Source: Struthio camelus (lineage: Eukaryota; Chordata; Aves; Struthioniformes; Struthionidae). From it: DNA of 64,000 nt. Positions 52,001 to 61,000 of the stretch are shown piece after piece. The stretch is from assembly GCF_040807025.1 (NCBI RefSeq), contig NC_090944.1, positions 112,034,238-112,098,237 of the forward strand, in the 5' to 3' direction. Under the pieces are notes generated by a model. The model saw nothing but the letters and a program-made list of their open reading frames with translations, did not search any database and was not told the DNA's origin. The translations under genes and the position numbers were made by a program. The number at the start of each line of letters is the position of its first letter. The stretch's first letter is position 1.

Positions 52001-55000
52001 TCAGAAAGTTGTGTCAGGGTCCGAATAATATTTTTCAGCATAAAATAATTAGTTTGAACATAACATTACATATTGGCAAAAGGAGTAGAGACAGTTATAC
52101 AAATAGAGTATGTTACCCAACAAGTCTAGGAGTGGTATACAGTAGTCAACGTTTATTTCTTCTCAGCCATGCTTTCTAAACGTCCTTAATTAGCTTCAAG
52201 GTAATAATTATAATAAAGCTTTTTTATAAACCTCTAACTCTTGTATGTTTAGTTCTCAAAAACGTGGGTATAAATGGGTACCAATTAAAAGGCAGTAAAA
52301 TATTATTAGAACAACTATTTAAGATCACCACATTATTTCAGGAGAATATCTTATTGTTAGAAAAAATAAGTATTTTTAAATGCACAATATACAATTTTTT
52401 TTCCGGTTCATCCCCATTCGTCGGGCATTGCCATATAGCAAAATCAAATGAAGTTAGAAGAAATACTCCAGTGTTCCTTGCTACCTAATTGATACAGAGT
52501 ACCTTTACATATCTTACCAACTATTTGTCTAACATAAAGCATTCTATAACAAGCTCGAATCCTGCTAACTTGTCTTTCTCCAGGCGGGCAAACTCCAGAA
52601 AAAACACAGGCAATACTAAAGAACATCCTCAAAAAAGGGACAAATTAGAGAAACTGAGGAAAGATTTAGAGAAAAGAAAAACCTTAAAATTTCTGTTCAC
52701 TCACAGAACAGCACAGAAACCTCACACGCTACCATATATAGACTGAAACTTGACACGCTGTTATAACGAAATACTGTCACTCGCTTAGAAAGACAGCAAA
52801 AAAGACGTCCTGTCATCCCAAATACTGGTCGTGTGAGGGGTGAGAGAGCTCTAGCTTGCTAATTACACCCTGCCCAAGGCAGCGTCATTGCCGCTCCTGC
52901 TTTCTTACCTCGATTTCCCTTTCAGGATTGAGATCGTGATCCCACAGGATGATCTTTCGGTCTTTCCCACCTCCAGTTAACAGCATCCCATTCCTCATTT
53001 GACAGAGTGTGAACACACTGCCGTCATGAGCTTTGATTTGTCTGCTTATCTGATATACTCCTACATGCATGAAAAGAAAATTATAATGAACTCGACTCAT
53101 CTTTTTTTAACCTGGGCTTCCAAGAAGCTGTGCATTTTGGCACAAGACTAAAACAACGGTGTCTAATAAGCAATTACATTTGGACCGTCACGCTATCAGT
53201 ATTGCATTAGTATTACAAACACAAGGTGGTAGTGTTTTCTTACAGGATAAAAAGATAAAATGAAAAGCCTGCCTTTCTAAAGGGAATTTTTTTTTTTTGA
53301 AACTGTGATTGTCCTAAATCTATTTGGAAGGCAAGAACACTACAATTGCTTGCAAAATACTTTTGATTTTCTGCTATCCAAGGGAAAACAATTTTGCAAG
53401 AGGCAAGAAAAACTGTCTTTAAGAGCTGAAAAATATTTAGCATGCAACCATTAGACAAGAATTAATGTTTTTTTTTTTTTTAAAAAAAGAAGCAACTCTT
53501 AAAAGTCCTTATTTATAGTCTTATGGGAATAAAAAAGGGGAAAAAAGCAAATTATTTATAGTAAAGTTTCCAGAATGCACGATTCCAATAACTAATGCTG
53601 GATGTTGCTTCACTTAAAAACACTATAACCAGCATTTGGCATCTATCAATATAGTAGTCTACCCAAAGGAAAACACTAGGAAGAATGAAAAAGATGGGAA
53701 AATGAAATAGCAATGGTAGCACAGGAAAAAAGGAGAACTCTTGCATCCTAGCTAGGTGTTCATTAGAAGAGAACTGCCAGTAACTGCAGTAGAGAATATT
53801 AAAAAACAAAAAAAACAACTCTGGGGCTTCCAAAATTTGCATACATACAAGGATCAATCACAAAAAAGCCTAAAACACCACCTCAATAAATGCCAGCTTA
53901 ACTGAGCCAACTGTGCCTGTGCCTCAATTCAGCATGCTCTCTGACTGCCAAAAAGAGTTTGCGATAAAGTCCTGTGACCAATTTAATAGGATAAACCAAC
54001 TAAAAGAGCCCATATGCAATTAAGCCAATGGAAATAAAAGTTCTATTTGATATCTTTTAACATTATTCCGGGAAAAGGTTATTTTGCACAAAAGAACTTC
54101 AAAATTAAACATCAGATAATTTGTTAAATTACTTTTCCATTGCAGTTAGCTTGAAAGACAAGAAAAAGATTTACCTACAAAAGCAGACTTACCGTTAAAG
54201 ATTTGCTTTTTACATGAATGTTTTCCTGGCATACCAATTTAAACCCAAGTGTTTGAAATAGCTGCCAAGTAAAATAAATTATACTTGAATTTAAAAGTTA
54301 CCTTAGGGCTCAACTGTGCCAGGTTTGCATATGCTGGGTAACAAATCATTTTTCTTCTCTTTCCTACAAAAACTTTAACCCAAATGCCAAATAAAATGGG
54401 TTTTAGAGCATGTTTTACAGCCAAGATTTGAGCATCTGCTTAACCAGATACTGTGCTATTGGGTAACTGCTACAGCTCTGCAATATATTTTTCCTTCACA
54501 CACAAGCCCTCTTAACATCAGCTTCAACTTTTATTGGTATTCTTTTGAGACTGAGCATGGTACAGCACAGCCCTTAAGAGGCAAATGCAGCTCACAGAAC
54601 CCTCAAATTGATCCTACAGCCTCCTTCAAATCATAGGATGAAAGCAAAGTTGATTAACTGCACATTTTTTCCATGCAAAAACATTTAAACAAAGTAGTTT
54701 TCATCAACTTTGGGCACAGTCTCATAAATTGATGAGAAACTCTGGATGGCTATTAAGTCAACCAATAAATTTATGAGACTTGAAGGAGTTTAGTACCACC
54801 TGTTATAATAGGAAGTATACACGCATAGTCAGGCCAATTTTCCTATTACTTCTCTAATGCAATCCTTTATATGTTTGTCTTCCAGAGACTGTTTAATCTG
54901 TGATTAACTGTGAATGCATCCTACCTTTAGGTCCTTTTCCTGGAGTAGATTCTACAGTAGTTTTGCCCCATATAAGTATTATCCCACCTGAGTCTCCAGT

Positions 55001-58000
55001 GAGCACATCACCATTTCCCAAAAAAGCCAAACACTGAACAAATTTGGGCTTTTCATATTTCTGAAACAAAATAAGCAAAAGAAAGGGATAATTGCTTGTA
55101 CTCTTTTTGTAATTAGCATAATGTATCCACACCCATACACCCTGCATACAGATAAGCAGAAGTTAGACTCTTTTTTTTTTTTTTTTTTAAAAAAAACAAA
55201 CAAACCCTCTCTGCTCAAACAGTGTAAGGTGACAACGGAGCAAACCTGTAGCTGGGATGAGCAGACCATGCCACTGATTTAAAATTTGACTTGATATAAA
55301 GACATTCTTACCCCAAATATCCCTTGTTTTCTTGCTAATGAATTGCCACTCCACGTCCAAAAAAATATATGAGATTTGCCACATGTTATTATGGTATTTC
55401 CATCAGTTGGGTGGAATTCTACAGCAAGTACAACTTCATTTGTAGTCTGCAAGAACAAAAGTAACATTTATTGAGATGGAACATTAGCTATTAGACACAC
55501 ATGTAAAACCCCAAGTTTCAAAACAGAGAAGGAAAAAGTACAGCTCACTGTGTGTATGAAAGAATCCATAAACACTTCCATGCTGAATCCACTGTTTGAA
55601 TGACGCATACATCATTTTAGCATTATTCTTTCATATTCTTAAGGGATTTGATAAAACTTCCGTAGAAAAGTAGGGTTTTTTCATTTTTTTCAATTGCAAA
55701 AGACCTTCTACCACTTCAAATAGCTAAGACTTCTGCTACAGAAAATGAATGAAATATACTAGGCATTTTTTGTATTGAAAAACAGTTTAGTTTCTACATT
55801 GATTATTTTGGATAACAAAACTATGACAGAGATAACGCAGAGAATACTAGCATACAACAATTACATCCATTCTTTCTGAAATCCTGTAACAATTCCTTTG
55901 GGTTCATTCCTCCTCTCACCTTCTTTCTTCCTCATGCAGAAGAAAGAAACAGCACACTTAATTCAAAATTATCAAATACATGATCCCTCCTTTATATTTG
56001 CACTGGCTGCATGTACTTTCACTGAATTACTAACACCCAACTGAATATTTTATGAATACTATACCAATACATTTTACAAATATAACAACGGTCATTTTTC
56101 TAATTTGTAATGTAAATTCAACAAAACTGTCTTTAAAACAAACCCCTGGAGGCAATGATTCCACAAAACACTTAAGGAAATGCATCAATGCATTTATTTC
56201 TGTGGAATTTAAGCACCTGCTTTAAAGGAACATACTTAAACCTGTGGCACTAATGCAGCCAGGCCCCTTCACACGCTACCTTTTTATGGCTCATTTTAGG
56301 AAAGCAACCTTCTCAGATTCCATCAGTTTTTGATGGTCACATTTATTAAATTATGCTTCACACCCATACTTTCCTCCACACAAGTGGACCTACTACGTCC
56401 AAAAACCATACGGAAACTGTAAGGGCAAAAATATTTAGTCACATTTAGGTGAAAGGAGGCTTCCATTTTAGGCCCTACCCCAAGTGCAGAAACTCTCAGC
56501 TCCCACCAAACCTAGCTGTCATGGAAGGTGCTTAATATATTGTAAGACTGAATATTAAATGTGAATAACTGAAGGGCAAGTTTTCCTTGCCAAATTCTTT
56601 TTGGTCAGTTCTGAAATACCAAGGAACTTCCCGAAGACTGAAAATAGTCAAAATGCCATGTCAAAAAAAAAGGTAAATGGGAAATATCAGGCATGCGCCA
56701 GTTAACTTCACATTCAATATCAGTAAGGAAATGCAGACATAGAATTACATTAAAGACTGATAGAAGAGTATGTGATTAACATCAGTCACCATGATTAAAG
56801 GAAAATAGGTCAAGTAAACCTGACTTCATTATTTGAAGCTGCAAGTTGTAGTCCTACAGAGAAATGTACTTATAGAGTATTTTACTTACTGATTAAAAAA
56901 TTACTTAACTAAAAAAATATTCAGTTCCACATCCACATATCTGCTTCCTTGATATTGTGTAACACAAGTAAGATATCTCAAAATGTACACTTCAACAGTA
57001 AATTATTATTGAATTATGTGTTTCTAGTGCAACTGATTTTACACTGATAAAGAGCGCAACACCTCCAAACACTTGTCAGTGATCAAAAGAAAAAGAAAAG
57101 CAGAGTTGATTACAACGTACAGAAGTACAGAAGTACTAACAGACTTTTAGCTGAGTAGAGACACATATACAAAGAATCCATGTCTGGAACTTCATTCAGA
57201 TGAAAAAGAGAATAAGGAACATCTAAAATTGTCTTTTAAAAATAAACAGCTACAGACTGCATCACCACTTTATCTCCTTAAAGTTCCTAGGATTTTTTTT
57301 TTTTTTTAAATTAGGACAATATTAGAGAATTTTTTAATTTAAAATGGCCTTTAGGCCTAGGTAAAATGCAATAAAGGCTCCAAGAGTCAAAACTCTTCCG
57401 TATACGTTTTAAGAATATATTTATTTTGCGCTCTTAAAATACTTGGAAACTATGATTATGCAATACTGCTGTAAGACCATATTTGTGTCTTACAAGTTAC
57501 TGCATTTCTTTCTGAGAACAACAGCGCTGTATTTTAGAATATTCATTTGCACACTATTTACCTTTATTTCTGCTACTTTGGATTTCTTCTGCCAATCCCA
57601 CACAGTGAGCATATGCTCATTAGAGTCATCAATTACACACAAATGAGTACCAGAGTCCTAAAGAAAAACAAAAAAGGAGTGATGACAAAGTACTTCCATA
57701 TCACTTTTAAAAATAGGGCATGACAGTACTATTTTAAAAATCACCAAGGTACAAACATAAATTAGCAAGTAAATCCTTAAAAAGGACAAGTTTGGTATGT
57801 CTGGCATTTACCATGTCTGTTAAAGGTGAGACATCTAAATTCATTTTTGGATAATCTCTCATGATTCAAAAAAATATTCTAGGAAAACTTCAGAAATATC
57901 CACCAAGCCTTTCCCTTTTAGTTTATAACTTGTTGCCTTGTTTGTAACACCACGCCAACAGCATCAAACCAAAACAGTTTCTCCTTTTCCATTCAGCAAA

Positions 58001-61000
58001 CATTTTTTACCCATTTGTGTCTTTTTTTCTTAAATATTACTAGCGCCTACATACAACTTTACATTATCAAGATTTTGCAAGCACATCTCATTTTTCTCAC
58101 AGAGCAGTAAGTACCAGCACTTTCGTGAGGCAATTGGTAAGACTCCAGCAAAGGTAACACTTTCTGAATAAAATAAGCTTTACAGAAGTAGGAAGTCTAA
58201 CATCTAAGGTTTAAACAACTGAAACAGTTTATTTTGAATAATTTTACAACAAAATAGTAAATAAGGCTACGCACAACTAATAGAATATGCTGAGAATCTT
58301 AGAATAAAAGCATGCCTTTATTTCACAGCAACCCACGCTTTCACAAACCAGCTGTTTCAAGAACATACATAAAGAGATGTGGAGGACTTATTCATTTTAA
58401 AGTTGCCTCCTGATGGTTCAATCACAACCACCAACAAATTATGAAAATACTGAAGTGGCTGAAATGTTTATTCCCAGCTACTATTATAAGCAGATTGTCA
58501 ATATAGAGCAGGGGAGGGGGGAGACTTAAGATGGCTTTGGTGATATACACTGCTCCTACGTGAGTTAGTGGGATTATGCAGTAAAAAACACAGTTCCAGA
58601 ATATTTCACATTCACTGTCTCAGGCTAATGCAAAATGATATGAAAGTGCACTAAGGGATCAGGATCCATTTTAGTTTTTATTTTGTTCTGCAGCTGAAAT
58701 CTAATCCTTAATATTTCCTTCGTGTTTTTTTTTTTTTTAAATGATGGAACATGCATTTCTTTAACAAATTTGAGTTTATGTTTTATTGGCATGTTATAGT
58801 GATGGAGTGAGTGTTCCTCTCACATTATTCAATTCTATTTATGCAGTATATTTCTATACTATGTAAAGAAAATTTGATTTTATTTTAAGAGTTATTTGAA
58901 AAATTAGAAGTATTAGAAAAAGCTTATTTTATTTACTGAAAGACACAACCTGGATATAATTAACTTAGCCATGTTTCAGTGTTAGCGAAACTGTAGCAAG
59001 ACAGCAGAAGCAGTTATTTCCAATGGGTTGCCTAGAGAGGTTGTTGAGTCTCCATCCTTGAAGATATTCAACACCTGACTGACCCTGCTAGCTGACCCTG
59101 CTCTGAGCAGGGGCACTGGACTGGATGATCTCCGGAGGACCCTCTCAACCTCAACCACTCTATCATTCTCTTCTGCTCTTTACTGGGAAATAGAGCAGAT
59201 AAGTTTTTGCTGCATTTTTGTTTATAAATCCTACCACTAGGATGAAAGAATCACAGCTTGCATTACAGGGGCTCTGATAGGTCTTAGAGCTTTGGGGAAA
59301 AATACAAAGACAACATAAAGATTAAAATATACGTGTATTTTACACAAATATAAACTGAAAATAAACTTGGGGGCAATTCTGAAATTAGAACTTCATGAAA
59401 ATACATCACGATCAAACAGCACATTTCCATTTACTACTAATTTTTTCATCAATTCTGTCTAGTTACAAGACTTCTATTTTTATTCTGTATAAAAGGAGAG
59501 ATACAGGTAGACAATTTATTTCTAAGGAGAAAATAGCATAAGATTAGATTTTATTATTTTCTTTTTGGTGCATAAAAAGCTCCTTCAATTGTGCAAGCAG
59601 AAAACTTACCCATCATGTCAGAAGTCATTAAAATGTGCCTTCATTAGCCTTAGTGACAAACTTTCCGTTTTTTTTTAAAACAAACCCCCCCCCCAAAAAA
59701 AGCCCCAAACAGCACAGATTTCTATTTCCAATTAAAGTGTTTCTTGTCTGCTGTTTATTCAGTGTGCTAGTTTGTTACCACAACTTTACATGCGCAATTT
59801 CCTGTTTTTCCACCGAGCTCACCATCAGCTTTTTTTTTTTTTTTTTATATAAAGTACACAAACTTTACTGACACACTTCAAATCAAAGCAGTCAGCTAGA
59901 AAACCGCATCTAAAAACCTCCAGAGATTTCCTTCTAGTTTACTCAGAATTTGATAAATCATTTAAAACATCAAGTAATAGGCTCTGTCTTACCGCTTTGG
60001 AAAAATCCAAACATCCCACTCCACGTTCGAAAGTCCCAAGGCCAATAACCTGCAGCGTCACCAGGCTCACCGAGTCCCATACCCTAACATGGGGCTGTAA
60101 AGGCTGTGCAAAAGCAACGTGACAAATAGCATTACCAACTGCGGAAATATCAAACGCAGATAACAAGTTTTTGTTAAACAGACGCTATTTGAACATCAGC
60201 AGTACGAACTACAGGCTGAAATGCTGATGAGCTGCACAACAAAGCCACTGTAGGGTATCTTTACCCTCAAAAGCCAAGATCCTAGGCAATTCCTACTCAT
60301 CACGTCTGGGCTAGAACATGGCAGCGCTGCCATCATGGCAGGAAATCAAGTATGCTGGCATTTGGATGTCACAAAAATAAAACTTAGCCCACTTTAAAAC
60401 ACTGGACAAATAAATGGACTAAATCTTACAGAAAACTGACACAGGTGGTCAAATACTGTTTTTTCTATATAAAACTAGACACACACACACACACACACAA
60501 AAAGCTGCAGTGCTTTAGAGCAACGCTACTGAGTGTTCCATCACCAACCACTGAATGAAATCCTCCATGGTTATATTTCATCCAAGTATTAACCCAAACC
60601 TGCTTAGCTTCATAAACATGATGCAATCACAGATAAAGTGGGAATGGAAACGGGTTTAGGACAGCAGTTGCCATAAAAAGACCCGATAAGACATCATGAT
60701 GTTGTTGATGAGGGCGGGGAGGGATGAAGCCTAGCAGGAGATTTAACAAACGTTCAGTGGAAATCATAACAATATCCACAAGAAGGCCACATCAATTTCT
60801 TCAAAGAAATAAGAAATTATTAAGCCTGAACAAGGCTTCTACACCTCAAAATTTTCTTATGTTTTGCTGTCTATACCTTAGTAAAGATAAGCTGGTCATT
60901 CCAGTTCTAATAGACTTCAGCAGCCAGGGACAAGGGCATTTAAAGGCACTTGTCCTCAACCAGGTGAGTTTGTAGGAAAGCTTGTCACATCTTCCACGAA

